Shown piece by piece: positions 16,219 to 24,126 of a stretch of DNA of 64,000 nucleotides. The notes beneath the pieces are model-generated. The model was given only the letters and a program-made list of their open reading frames with translations. It had not been told where the DNA came from and did not search any database. Source of the stretch: a bacterium (lineage in GTDB: Bacteria; UBP6; UBA1177); the NCBI GenBank assembly GCA_017538365.1, contig JAFYIZ010000032.1, forward strand, positions 25,493 through 89,492, written 5' to 3'. The position numbers and the translations under genes were made by a program. How positions within the stretch are numbered: the first letter of the stretch is position 1; every line of letters begins with the position of its first letter.

Positions 16219-16836
16219 ATGAGATTTTATGACTGGCTTTTGAAAAAATACGGCTACAACGAGCCGATTTTTACTAGTGAAATAGAATTCGAGGATTATT
16301 CGCGTCCGTGGATATTCAAAGAATTGAACGAACTTTGCAGAAAGGGGCTGCTCGCCCGCTACGACAAAGGGGTCTGCTACATTCCTAAAACGACTTTTTT
16401 AGGTAAAACGCTTCTTGATCCGAGAAAAGTCATTGCCAAAAAATATATTTCGTCAAACGGAGATGTTGTCGGATATTATTCAGGAAATACTTTGCTCAAC
16501 CTTATGGATCTCTCCACGCAGATGTCAAACAGCATTGAAATCTACACGAACAATGAAAAAACAAAAATAAGGGAGATCAAAATCGGTTCACAGAAAGTGA
16601 TCCTGCGGCGTTCTAGGACAAAAATCACGAAGGAAAACTCAGCTGTCATGCAGCTTTTGGAATTGATGAATTTTACAACAGCTGAATTTTTCGACAAAGA
16701 GCGCAAAAACATTGTCTGCCGCTTCATAAAAGAAAAAAACATCACACGCAAAATGATAACAGAATACGCGCCGTTTTTCCCGGACAAGGCGCTCCGTAAC
16801 CTGATAACGAGCGAGGTAATATACAGTGTTGCATAA
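16219..16836 (+). CDS. AbiEi-type antitoxin / DUF6088-like regulator
   Basis: A 205-residue protein matching the type IV antitoxin (AbiEi/DUF6088) pattern. An N-terminal winged helix (about residues 1-60, PWIFKELNELCRKGLLARYDKG) is followed by a C-terminal domain beginning VIAKKYIS and SGNTLLNLMDLSTQ. Such antitoxins repress their own operon and oppose the cognate nucleotidyltransferase. A GGAGG ribosome site precedes the ATG. The stop overlaps the toxin start by 11 nt, the standard arrangement of this family. The family call rests on context as well as sequence. Confidence 0.8.
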   Translation: MRFYDWLLKKYGYNEPIFTSEIEFEDYSRPWIFKELNELCRKGLLARYDKGVCYIPKTTFLGKTLLDPRKVIAKKYISSNGDVVGYYSGNTLLNLMDLSTQMSNSIEIYTNNEKTKIREIKIGSQKVILRRSRTKITKENSAVMQLLELMNFTTAEFFDKERKNIVCRFIKEKNITRKMITEYAPFFPDKALRNLITSEVIYSVA

Positions 16837-17728
16837 AAACCGTGAGATTTTTGAGGATATTCTGCTTAGAGTTTCATCGGAATACGGCATAGATGCCGCC
16901 ATTATAGAAAAGGATTACTATGTCACCCTGCTGCTGAAAAACATTGCCGTACTTGTTCCCGATATCATTTTCAAAGGAGGAACATCTCTGTCGAAATGCT
17001 ACCGGCTGATAGAAAGATTTTCAGAGGACATCGACCTTTCCATATTTGAAGAGGTGAAACCGCCCGAGAGTAAGCGGCGTAAACTGAAAGAGGGGATTCT
17101 CAAAGCGATAGAAACTTCTGAACTGACGCTTGAGAATAAGGATGATATACGCAGCCGCCGTGATTTTAACCGTTATCTCATCGCATATCCGTCTGTTTTC
17201 ACTTCGTCTGCAGTCAAATCCAAACTGATAGTCGAGACCGCTGTTTTTACCGGGATATATCCGACAGAAGTCAAAGATGTCGGAAATTACATTTTTGATT
17301 TTCTCAGCAAAAATAACGCACTTGGTTTTGTCGATACTGACACAATAAGACCCTTTTCGATCAAAGTTCAGAAACCGGAAAGAACATTCATCGACAAGGT
17401 TTTTGCTTTGTGCGACTATCATCTTGCAGGCAGTCACGAGCAGCATTCACGTCACATATACGATATTTATAAACTTTACGAAATCGTTAAACTGGACAAA
17501 TCCTTGACTGAACTCATAAATAAGGTCAGAAATGAACGAAAATTGCTTCAAATGTGCCCTTCTGCGCAGGACGGTGTTGATATAAACGCGCTGCTTGAAG
17601 AAATAGTTGAAAAAGAACCATACAAAGCTGATTACAACAACACGACATATCGGCTCCTGTTCAAAAAAGTGCTGTATGAAGAGGCGATAAAAACTCTCGA
17701 AAAAATTTCGGGACTAAGGATCTTCTAA
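16826..17728 (+). CDS. AbiEii-type nucleotidyltransferase toxin
   Basis: A 300-residue nucleotidyltransferase of the AbiEii/AbiGii toxin family. The core is IIFKGGTSLSKCYRLIERFSED, followed by IDLSI, giving the GG(T)S and DxD motifs of the polymerase-beta fold. VQKPERTFIDKVFALCDY and SRHIYDIYKLYEI are further conserved segments. The start is GTG with GAGG 9 nt upstream, inside the antitoxin gene. With the preceding gene it forms a bicistronic type IV toxin-antitoxin or abortive-infection module. No truncation is seen. Confidence 0.88.
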   Translation: MLHKNREIFEDILLRVSSEYGIDAAIIEKDYYVTLLLKNIAVLVPDIIFKGGTSLSKCYRLIERFSEDIDLSIFEEVKPPESKRRKLKEGILKAIETSELTLENKDDIRSRRDFNRYLIAYPSVFTSSAVKSKLIVETAVFTGIYPTEVKDVGNYIFDFLSKNNALGFVDTDTIRPFSIKVQKPERTFIDKVFALCDYHLAGSHEQHSRHIYDIYKLYEIVKLDKSLTELINKVRNERKLLQMCPSAQDGVDINALLEEIVEKEPYKADYNNTTYRLLFKKVLYEEAIKTLEKISGLRIF

Positions 17729-17756
17729 TAAATTTCATAAGATAAAAACAGATTTT

Positions 17757-17884
17757 TGTGAAAAAACGCCTTAAAATTGTCTGGAAAATGTGATTTTTTG
17801 CTTAAAAATGGCTTAAAAAATGTGAAGAATATGCTAAAAATGGCATGAATTTTGTGATTTAAAGTGAAAATGTGAATAATTACA
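17757..17884. repeat. Degenerate 32-bp tandem repeat after the AbiE genes
   Basis: TGTGA recurs at 17757, 17789, 17821 and 17853, exactly 32 bp apart. Units 2 and 3 also share GCTTAAAAATGGC-like cores in register (unit 2) and GCTAAAAATGGC (unit 3); units 1 and 4 are more diverged. The rest of the gap 17729-18038 is AT-rich and holds only the promoter of the next gene. Confidence 0.6.
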
Positions 17885-17978
17885 ATGTTTTAAAATAATG
17901 CGTGGGTAAGTGAACTGAAACGCTGGATTCTTGAGACGAAAATCAAATAAAAATTTCCCCGAACTGTAACCTGCTTAA

Positions 17979-18006
17979 TTGAAAAACATCAAATAATCGT
18001 TATATT
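17979..18006 (+). promoter_or_regulatory. Promoter of the epimerase gene
   Basis: TTGAAA (17979-17984) and TATATT (18001-18006) with a 16-nt spacer, 32 nt before the start codon. Confidence 0.65.
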
Positions 18007-18038
18007 CCGTTGTTTGTTTTTTTTACTTGGAGGGGAAA

Positions 18039-19043
18039 ATGATAGTTATTACTGGCGCAAGCGGTCATGTAGGCAACAATCTGGTTCGCGAACTCAACAA
18101 ACGCGGCATAAAGCCGAGGATTCTGATTCACGAGGAAACTACGGTCAGAAAGGCGATCGAAGGTCTTGATTTTGAGGAAGTCAAAGGCGATACGAGAGAT
18201 CTCGAATCGCTGAAAAAGGCTTTCGAAGGCGCCGATCTCGTCTACAACTGTGCGGCTGCAATTTCAATAAAATGCGGTGTTTACGACAAAATCAAAACGG
18301 TCAACGTCGACGGTGTCCAGAATGTAATCGACGCCTGCATCGCAGACAAAGTCAGAAGGCTCGTTCATGTAAGTTCGATCGAGGCTCTGGGTGATCCGGG
18401 TGAAGGCGTGGTTGCGACTGAAGAACTCGGTTTCAACCCCGACAGAGCGATGCTTGAATACGGTATCACGAAGGCTGAAGGTTCTCTTCTCGTTCAGAAA
18501 GCAGTCAAAGAAGGCAAAATAGACGCAGTAACGGTCTGCCCCGTCGGAATTCTCGGGCCGAACGATTTCCGTCCGTCGCAGATGGGAACGATGGAAATGA
18601 ACTTCCGTAAAGGCAAACTTCCCGCTTATCCCGCTTACGGCGGATTCGACTGGGTCGATGTCAGGGACGTTGTCGAAGCGATAATCCTTGCAGGCGAAAA
18701 AGGAAAAAGCGGCGAATTTTATCTTCTCACCGGCGGACACGTCACAAATGACGAAATGATGGGAATCCTTGAAAAACTTTCAGGCAGAAAACGCCCGAAA
18801 GTCTCGCTTCCTTACTGGCTTATGTACACCATGGGATTTTTGGCTGAAAACTGCTTCTACCGCTTTTTCAAAAGCGTTGAACCCGTCATCACCCGCGGCA
18901 GTGCAAGGATCCTCAAAAGCGATCTCCACGCATCATCCGAAAAGGCGCAGCGTGAGCTCGGAATGAAATTCAGAGGTGTCGAAGAGATCTTCCGTGACCA
19001 CTACAACTGGATGGTGGAATACACTTCCGGCAAAAAATCTTAA
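18039..19043 (+). CDS. NAD-dependent epimerase/dehydratase family protein (extended SDR)
   Basis: A 334-residue extended SDR. The nucleotide motif is MIVITGASGHVGNNLVRELN and the catalytic segment is VSSIEALG followed by YGITKAEGSLL (Tyr and Lys). It resembles dihydroflavonol-reductase or 3-beta-HSD-like proteins, acting on sugar nucleotides, steroids or similar carbonyl compounds; the substrate is unknown. The start at the ATG at 18039 is 4 nt after GGAGGGG; a TTG 12 nt upstream is inside the ribosome site. It appears monocistronic, with its own promoter and a palindromic repeat after it. Confidence 0.88.
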   Translation: MIVITGASGHVGNNLVRELNKRGIKPRILIHEETTVRKAIEGLDFEEVKGDTRDLESLKKAFEGADLVYNCAAAISIKCGVYDKIKTVNVDGVQNVIDACIADKVRRLVHVSSIEALGDPGEGVVATEELGFNPDRAMLEYGITKAEGSLLVQKAVKEGKIDAVTVCPVGILGPNDFRPSQMGTMEMNFRKGKLPAYPAYGGFDWVDVRDVVEAIILAGEKGKSGEFYLLTGGHVTNDEMMGILEKLSGRKRPKVSLPYWLMYTMGFLAENCFYRFFKSVEPVITRGSARILKSDLHASSEKAQRELGMKFRGVEEIFRDHYNWMVEYTSGKKS

Positions 19044-19052
19044 TCATTTTTT

Positions 19053-19156
19053 GCCGCCTATGCCGCCTGGTTCTTACCGGGATCACGTAATCTCGTGATC
19101 TCGGAATCCCGGAGGCGGCGACCGAAATATTGTGATCCCGTCAAGATTCGGCGCGC
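19053..19156. repeat. GC-rich intergenic palindromic repeat, copy 1
   Basis: A GC-rich stretch between the epimerase and the next gene contains GCCGCC ... GGCGGC ends around nested ATCACG / CGTGAT inverted repeats. A related element in opposite orientation lies between lysS and the EF-G-like gene (27742-27864). The two share the string CGGGATCACG and neighbouring ATCACG units. Confidence 0.6.
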
Positions 19157-19164
19157 CTCATTTT

Positions 19165-19192
19165 TTGACTTTTCCCGCTTTTTCATTATAAT
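19165..19192 (+). promoter_or_regulatory. Promoter of the purE cluster
   Basis: TTGACT (19165-19170) and TATAAT (19187-19192) with a 16-nt spacer; the best consensus match in the window. It is placed to drive 19218 through 21583. Confidence 0.75.
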
Positions 19193-19217
19193 CCCGCGTC
19201 TTTTTTAGGAGTGCTTA

Positions 19218-19691
19218 ATGAGACGATTTTTTTCAGTTTTTCTAATTCTCTTTTTTCTTATCCCAATTTTTGCGGAAAGTGCTGAAACAACGCTTCTGAC
19301 TTTGAAATATCAGGCAACTGCAATAGGCGAAATCTCGCTTGCATACAGGCTTGAAACTTTAACTATGAGCCTTGCTGCGGCAAAAGCTGTAGATAAGGAT
19401 TATATCACGGCGATTCTTGACGAAGTCGATGCAACACTGGAAAACGGAAAAACGATAATTTCAACAAAAAACACTTCACCCGATCAACTCACGAAAGAGA
19501 TAATTTCGGCATTCGACCAGCTTCTGAAGTGTTCCGGAGAGATAAAAAAATATTCGTCGGCAGCACCTAAAACTTTGGTGGACGAAGTGTCAAAATGTCT
19601 GGAACTTTCGCATAAAAAGTTGGATCTTTTGAGTGAAATGTATAATAAAAAACAGAATAAAAACAATGCTAATCAGCAGAAACAGAGGTAA
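19218..19691 (+). CDS. Exported protein of unknown function
   Basis: A 157-residue protein with a clear signal peptide (about residues 1-20, LIPIFAESA). The mature part is predicted to be mostly helical, with two Cys (LLKCSGEI and VSKCLEL) and a Lys/Asn/Gln-rich tail ending NKNNANQQKQR. No family is recognised. It is 2 nt before purE and leads the purE transcription unit, an unusual place for a periplasmic protein. Confidence 0.75.
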   Translation: MRRFFSVFLILFFLIPIFAESAETTLLTLKYQATAIGEISLAYRLETLTMSLAAAKAVDKDYITAILDEVDATLENGKTIISTKNTSPDQLTKEIISAFDQLLKCSGEIKKYSSAAPKTLVDEVSKCLELSHKKLDLLSEMYNKKQNKNNANQQKQR

Positions 19692-19693
19692 AA

Positions 19694-20182
19694 ATGAACA
19701 AAGTTATGATCATCATGGGCAGCGATTCAGATTGGAAAGTAATGCAGAAAGCGGTTGCTGTTCTAAAGGAATTCGGCGTTGATTTTGAAGTTCACGTAAG
19801 TTCGGCGCACAGAACACCCGAAAAAACGGTCGCTTTGGTCGAAAATTTCGACGGTTCGTGCTTTATTGCCGGCGCCGGTGCTGCGGCTCACCTTGCAGGA
19901 GTCGTTGCGGCTCATACAACAAAACCTGTAATTGCTGTTCCGCTTGATTCGGGTGCGCTTCACGGTCTTGACGCGCTTTATGCGACAGTCCAGATGCCTT
20001 CAGGTGTTCCGGTTGCGACTATGGCGATCGACGGCGCGAAAAATGCAGGTCTTTTTGCTGTTCAGATTCTTGCTTTGAACAATGCTGGACTTGCTGAAAA
20101 ACTTGCCGCATACAAGAGCAAAATGAAAGATGAAGTTGAAGTAAAAGATAATAAAATTCAAGACTTGGCGTGTGAGGTGTAG
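19694..20182 (+). CDS. purE: PurE, N5-carboxyaminoimidazole ribonucleotide mutase
   Basis: PurE moves the carboxylate of N5-CAIR to C4 in purine synthesis. The motifs are IMGSDSDWKVM at the N-terminus, VSSAHRTPEKT at about residue 35, GAGAAAHLAGVVAAHT, and QMPSGVPVATMAI. The length of 162 residues is normal. No purK is adjacent. It is co-transcribed with the exported protein before it and the threonylcarbamoyl-AMP synthase after it. Confidence 0.95.
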   Translation: MNKVMIIMGSDSDWKVMQKAVAVLKEFGVDFEVHVSSAHRTPEKTVALVENFDGSCFIAGAGAAAHLAGVVAAHTTKPVIAVPLDSGALHGLDALYATVQMPSGVPVATMAIDGAKNAGLFAVQILALNNAGLAEKLAAYKSKMKDEVEVKDNKIQDLACEV

Positions 20183-20183
20183 T

Positions 20184-20816
20184 ATGGAGATTCTTTCAAT
20201 CGAAGAAGCTGCGTGGAAAGTCAGAAACGGTCAGGTTATCGCATATCCGACTGAAACGGTCTACGGTCTGGGCTCGATAATTTTTGAAGAAGAACCTGTC
20301 ATGAGAATCAAGCAGATCAAAGGAATTGCGGCTAACAAACCGCTTTCCGTTCTCATTTCGAACAACAAAAAAGAGGAGATGCTTTCGGAACTTATCGAAG
20401 GTTTTCTCCCAGTTGCTCAGAGACTTGCGAAATTTTTCTGGCCGGGCCCGCTTACCATTATCCACGAATGCAGACCCGATCTTCCCGATTTTATAACAGG
20501 TGGAACAGGTTATGTCGGAATACGCTGCTCACCATACTCTTTTGTCAATAGTTTCATAGACTTAGTCGGTCATCCGATTGTCAGCACGAGTGCGAATATT
20601 ACCGGTCAGGCTCCGGCTACGAACTATACCGACGTTTTTTCGTACTTTGACGGTTCTATCGACGGTGTTCTCATCTGCGACGACTCGATTTCGCTTGAGC
20701 ATCACGCAAGTCCGACGAACATTCCTTCGACGATTGTCAGAGTCGAACACCACAATTTTGAAATACTCCGTGAAGGGGCGATCAAAAAAGAAGATATTTT
20801 CAGAAAAATCCTTTAA
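20184..20816 (+). CDS. L-threonylcarbamoyladenylate synthase (Sua5/YrdC family)
   Basis: This enzyme makes threonylcarbamoyl-AMP from threonine, bicarbonate and ATP, the first step of the tRNA t6A37 modification. The 210-residue single-domain form shows VIAYPTETVYGLGS, then KPLSVLISNNK, FWPGPLTII, GYVGIRCS and the SANITG segment. The start at 20184 follows GAGG (20174-20177); an in-frame GTG at 20172 would overlap purE. It has only the YrdC-type domain, not the C-terminal Sua5 domain. The next gene starts 2 nt later. Confidence 0.92.
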   Translation: MEILSIEEAAWKVRNGQVIAYPTETVYGLGSIIFEEEPVMRIKQIKGIAANKPLSVLISNNKKEEMLSELIEGFLPVAQRLAKFFWPGPLTIIHECRPDLPDFITGGTGYVGIRCSPYSFVNSFIDLVGHPIVSTSANITGQAPATNYTDVFSYFDGSIDGVLICDDSISLEHHASPTNIPSTIVRVEHHNFEILREGAIKKEDIFRKIL

Positions 20817-20818
20817 TT

Positions 20819-21583
20819 ATGGTTCTGCCTGATCTTACTTTAAATAAAATCTATAATGAAAACACTGAGTTGTATCAAAGCAGAAACGGGTATCGCTTCA
20901 ATTCCGATTCAATGATTCTGTCTTGGTTCGTGAATAGAACCTGTTCTGGTTTTAACTCTGAAAACTCAGCACTTGAGATAGGGGCAGGGAGCGGAATAGT
21001 TTCTATCGTTCTCAAAAGACGCGGCTTTCTGCCGAAAATCGACTGCGTTGAAATTCAAAAATCTCTTTGCGAAATTCTCGAAAAAAATATCGAAAAAAAC
21101 TCTCTTTCAAATGAAATTGCAGCGTTTTGTGCCGATTTTGCCGATTTTGCCAATACTAAAAGGAAAAAATACGATCTCGTTTTCGTAAATCCGCCGTATT
21201 TTGCCAAAGAAAGCGGTCACTTGAGCTCTGATTCCGAAAAAACGCTTGCCAAACACGAAGTTGCGGGAAGCCTTGCCGATTTTTTCGAAATTTCGAAAAA
21301 CATTCTGCGTAAAGGTGGAAAATTTATTGTGATTTTCCCCGCTTCGAGAGTGCAGTTCGCTCTTTTTTCGGCTGCAAAATCGGGTTACACTTTGAAAAAC
21401 ATCGCCTTTTTCCGTGAAAACGCCTCGACAAAACCGGCAACTTTCGCCGCATCATTTGTTTTAGGCAGTGAAACCGCACTTTTTTCCCTTTCCGACGCCG
21501 AAATTTTCGAACTCCGTGATTCTGATGGGGAATATTCTGAGATCGGAATGGAAATAATGTATGAAAATAAACCGTCATTCTGA
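20819..21583 (+). CDS. TrmN6/YfiC-like tRNA adenine-N6 methyltransferase
   Basis: A 254-residue class I SAM methyltransferase resembling tRNA1(Val) A37-N6 methyltransferase. The N-terminus has the family pattern YQSRNGYRFNSDSMILSWF. SAM motif I is ALEIGAGSGIVSIVL and the catalytic motif is VFVNPPYF at about residue 125, typical of adenine-N6 enzymes. The last codons (PSF stop) lie in an interspersed repeat that begins at 21574, so the reading frame now ends within the repeat. Adjacent modification enzymes suggest a tRNA-maturation cluster. Confidence 0.88.
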   Translation: MVLPDLTLNKIYNENTELYQSRNGYRFNSDSMILSWFVNRTCSGFNSENSALEIGAGSGIVSIVLKRRGFLPKIDCVEIQKSLCEILEKNIEKNSLSNEIAAFCADFADFANTKRKKYDLVFVNPPYFAKESGHLSSDSEKTLAKHEVAGSLADFFEISKNILRKGGKFIVIFPASRVQFALFSAAKSGYTLKNIAFFRENASTKPATFAASFVLGSETALFSLSDAEIFELRDSDGEYSEIGMEIMYENKPSF

Positions 21584-21648
21584 GTATTTCACGTCATTCT
21601 GAGTGAAACGAAGAATCTCAGAGATGTTTCGCATCCGCTCAACATGAC
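21574..21648. repeat. Interspersed palindromic repeat, copies C1 and C2
   Basis: Two nested copies of the GTCATTCTGAG family: a short start at 21574-21590 and a fuller copy at 21593-21648 that ends CAACATGAC. The first copy supplies the stop codon of the preceding methyltransferase gene. Confidence 0.75.
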
Positions 21649-21679
21649 GGAAAGTAGTAACAAAAATTGTTTTCACAGG

Positions 21680-21707
21680 TTGACTTTCACGAATATTGCA
21701 CTAAAAA
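21680..21707 (+). promoter_or_regulatory. Promoter of the DUF1232-holA unit
   Basis: TTGACT (21680-21685) and TAAAAA (21702-21707) with a 16-nt spacer, about 31 nt before the start. Confidence 0.5.
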
Positions 21708-21738
21708 AATAGCTGCAACTTAGAATTCGGAGGTTTTT

Positions 21739-22173
21739 ATGAGCGAAAATTACAAAGAAAAAGAAACGGCGGCTGCTCAGGAAGTTATCGACAACGGTGC
21801 AAAGTATTCAAAGCACTTCAGCGAAGATTCATTTTTCAGCAAGATAGTTGAATACGGCAAAACTGCCGGAACGAAAGTCGTTTTTGCGGCACTTCTTCTT
21901 TTCTATGCGATGAAAAGCGACAAAATGCCGATGACTGAAAAGGCTCTTGTTGTCGCCGCTCTCGGATACTTCATCCTTCCGATCGATCTCATTCCCGATT
22001 TTATTCCTGTTGTAGGATATGCCGACGACTTGACGGCGCTTTATGTCGCGCTTAAAAAGGTTACATCCTATATTGACAACGAAATAATAAATCAGGCGAA
22101 AGACAAACTTTCCGGCTGGTTCGGCAGCGTTGATGAAAACGACATCCAGAGTGTCTTGAATATCCTGCTGTAA
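21739..22173 (+). CDS. DUF1232 (YkvA-type) membrane protein
   Basis: A 144-residue protein with the DUF1232 core LVVAALGYFILPIDLIPDFIPVVGYADD, a re-entrant or short membrane segment with the conserved D-LIPD and GYxDD residues. Function in the family is not established. GGAGG precedes the ATG. It is separated from holA by 2 nt. Confidence 0.85.
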   Translation: MSENYKEKETAAAQEVIDNGAKYSKHFSEDSFFSKIVEYGKTAGTKVVFAALLLFYAMKSDKMPMTEKALVVAALGYFILPIDLIPDFIPVVGYADDLTALYVALKKVTSYIDNEIINQAKDKLSGWFGSVDENDIQSVLNILL

Positions 22174-22175
22174 CC

Positions 22176-23198
22176 ATGAAAAACTATCCGCCATCGATAA
22201 AAGATTTCATTGATTTCGGCTGCAGCGGCGGGATTTTCTTTGTCCACTGCCCGGAGCGCTATGTTTTGAAGACGATGAAAGCGGAGATTGCCGCTTTGTC
22301 AAACGGTGAAAACGGTGTCGAAGTGTGTTTCTTCGATGCCGGCGAAAACAAAAACGCAGTCACGGATGCCGTCGGTTATGCAAGCGAAATGACGATTTTT
22401 GCAACCTGCAGAATAGTTCTTCTCGATATTCCCGAAAAAATTACCGAAACGGATCAGAAAATCCTGGAAAAATATATAGATTCCTGTGAAACGGCGAACT
22501 TTCTGATAGTCTTTCTGAATGAAGTTGACAAAAGACTTAAGTTTTTCAAATCACTGCAGAAAATGACGAAAATCTATTTTCCGGTTCCGCTTCCTTCTCC
22601 GGTTGAACTCAAAAATTTCATAAAGAGTGAATTTCAGCCGTTTTCGCCTGATGAAAACCTTGTTGCATTTTTCTTAAACGGCGCCAATCAGGATATGTTT
22701 TTCATCCACAACGAGATCGAAAAATTAAAACTTTACGCCGAAGCGAAGCAGATAAAAGCGATGACTTACGACGCGGTGTCGGTTGTTCTCAACGATCTCA
22801 GCGAGCAGGTGATTTTCAAGATCATGGATTTTCTCGTTTCGGGAAAAAAGGCGGCGGCGATTTCGCTTTACCGCGAAACTCTGATTGTTGAGGCTGAACA
22901 GAAAGTCAATCCGGTTATGATTTCAATGTTTTTCAAGCATTTCAAGGCGCTTATGCAGATAAAAATCATGGCTCACGAAGGGAGAACAGGCGAAATTTCA
23001 TCTTATCTCGCCGCTTCGAAAGTCTTTTATCTGCGCGGAAACGCATCGGCGGTCGCTGCAAAATACAAAAATTCGACCATTCTTCAGGCGTTGAAACGCA
23101 TTTCAAAAATAGAATTCGGCATGAAAGGAGCCGCCGAAACCGGAACTAGTGAAACCAACATCGAAATCGAACGCTTCATGTCCGAATTTTTCCTTTAA
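22176..23198 (+). CDS. holA: HolA-like DNA polymerase III delta subunit
   Basis: The delta subunit opens the beta clamp within the clamp loader. The 340-residue protein matches the family layout: N-terminal domain with FFVHCPERYVLKTMKAEI and VCFFDAGENK, a middle DPSSxR-like region replaced by FLNEVDKRLKFFKSL, then a helical lid and C-terminal collar (VNPVMISMFFKHFKALMQIK). As is usual for delta there is no Walker ATP site. It starts with no obvious ribosome site 2 nt after the DUF1232 gene, so it is translationally coupled. The call is made by pattern; divergence is high. Confidence 0.82.
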   Translation: MKNYPPSIKDFIDFGCSGGIFFVHCPERYVLKTMKAEIAALSNGENGVEVCFFDAGENKNAVTDAVGYASEMTIFATCRIVLLDIPEKITETDQKILEKYIDSCETANFLIVFLNEVDKRLKFFKSLQKMTKIYFPVPLPSPVELKNFIKSEFQPFSPDENLVAFFLNGANQDMFFIHNEIEKLKLYAEAKQIKAMTYDAVSVVLNDLSEQVIFKIMDFLVSGKKAAAISLYRETLIVEAEQKVNPVMISMFFKHFKALMQIKIMAHEGRTGEISSYLAASKVFYLRGNASAVAAKYKNSTILQALKRISKIEFGMKGAAETGTSETNIEIERFMSEFFL

Positions 23199-23212
23199 TT
23201 CCTATTCAATTT

Positions 23213-23240
23213 TTGACTTCAATCATCTTTGTGCTATATT
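23213..23240 (+). promoter_or_regulatory. Promoter of glyQS-lysS
   Basis: TTGACT (23213-23218) and TATATT (23235-23240) with a 16-nt spacer; GGGAGG (23258-23263) then precedes glyQ. The leader is too short for a T-box. Confidence 0.7.
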
Positions 23241-23268
23241 CGCGCGCTAATTTTTTTGGGAGGCCGAA

Positions 23269-24126
23269 ATGAAGGGACTTACCTTTCAGGAAATGATCGT
23301 AAGACTTGAAAAATTCTGGATGGAACGCGGCTGCATACTGGTTCAGCCGTGGGATCTGGAAATGGGTGCCGGAACTTTCCACCCCGCGACGTTTTTCTAC
23401 GCGCTCAATCCGGCGAATATAAGCTCAGTTTACGTCCAGCCGTCGCGCAGACCGACAGACGGCAGATACGGCGAAAGCCCGAACAGGATGCAGAGGTTCT
23501 ACCAGCTTCAGGTGCTCATAAAACCCAGTCCTCAGGATGCTCAGAGGCTTTATCTCGAGAGTCTCAAAGTTATCGGGATCGACCCTGCGGAACACGATAT
23601 CCGTTTTGTTGAAGACGACTGGGAAAGCCCGACGCTCGGCGCATGGGGTCTCGGCTGGGAAGTCTGGCTCGACGGAATGGAGATCAGCCAGTTCACATAC
23701 TTCCAGCAGGTTGGCGGCATCGATCTGAAGCCGGTTCCGGTCGAACTCACCTACGGCCTGGAGAGGATCTGCATGTATCTGCAGGGCGTTGAAAATGTCT
23801 ATGATCTTCAGTGGAACGACAAGATCACATACGGAACGGTGCACAAGATGGATGAAGTCGAATTTTCGACTTTTAACTTCAAGGAAGCTCCGGTCGAGGA
23901 TTTCTTCGCTTTTTTCGACAAATACGAGAAGATCTCGAAGGAACTCATCGAAAAGTCGCTTCCGCGCCCCGCTTACGAATTCTGCATAAAGGCAAGCCAC
24001 GCGTTCAACATTCTTGATGCGAGAAGCGCGATATCGGTAACCGAAAGGCAGAGATACATCATGCGCATCAGAGATCTTGCGTGCGCCGCGGCTACTAAAT
24101 ACGTCGAAAGTTTTAAGGAGGGATAA
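23269..24126 (+). CDS. glyQ: Glycyl-tRNA synthetase alpha subunit
   Basis: The catalytic alpha subunit of the bacterial alpha2-beta2 glycyl-tRNA synthetase, 285 residues. Signatures are [50 protein letters not shown] and the class II motif 3 region [15 protein letters not shown]. It is followed directly by glyS (the TAA stop abuts the glyS ATG). Confidence 0.97.
   Translation: MKGLTFQEMIVRLEKFWMERGCILVQPWDLEMGAGTFHPATFFYALNPANISSVYVQPSRRPTDGRYGESPNRMQRFYQLQVLIKPSPQDAQRLYLESLKVIGIDPAEHDIRFVEDDWESPTLGAWGLGWEVWLDGMEISQFTYFQQVGGIDLKPVPVELTYGLERICMYLQGVENVYDLQWNDKITYGTVHKMDEVEFSTFNFKEAPVEDFFAFFDKYEKISKELIEKSLPRPAYEFCIKASHAFNILDARSAISVTERQRYIMRIRDLACAAATKYVESFKEG

Noticed and set aside
23199..23268. 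T-box leader before glyQ
   Set aside because: The predicted transcript start leaves under 30 nt of leader.
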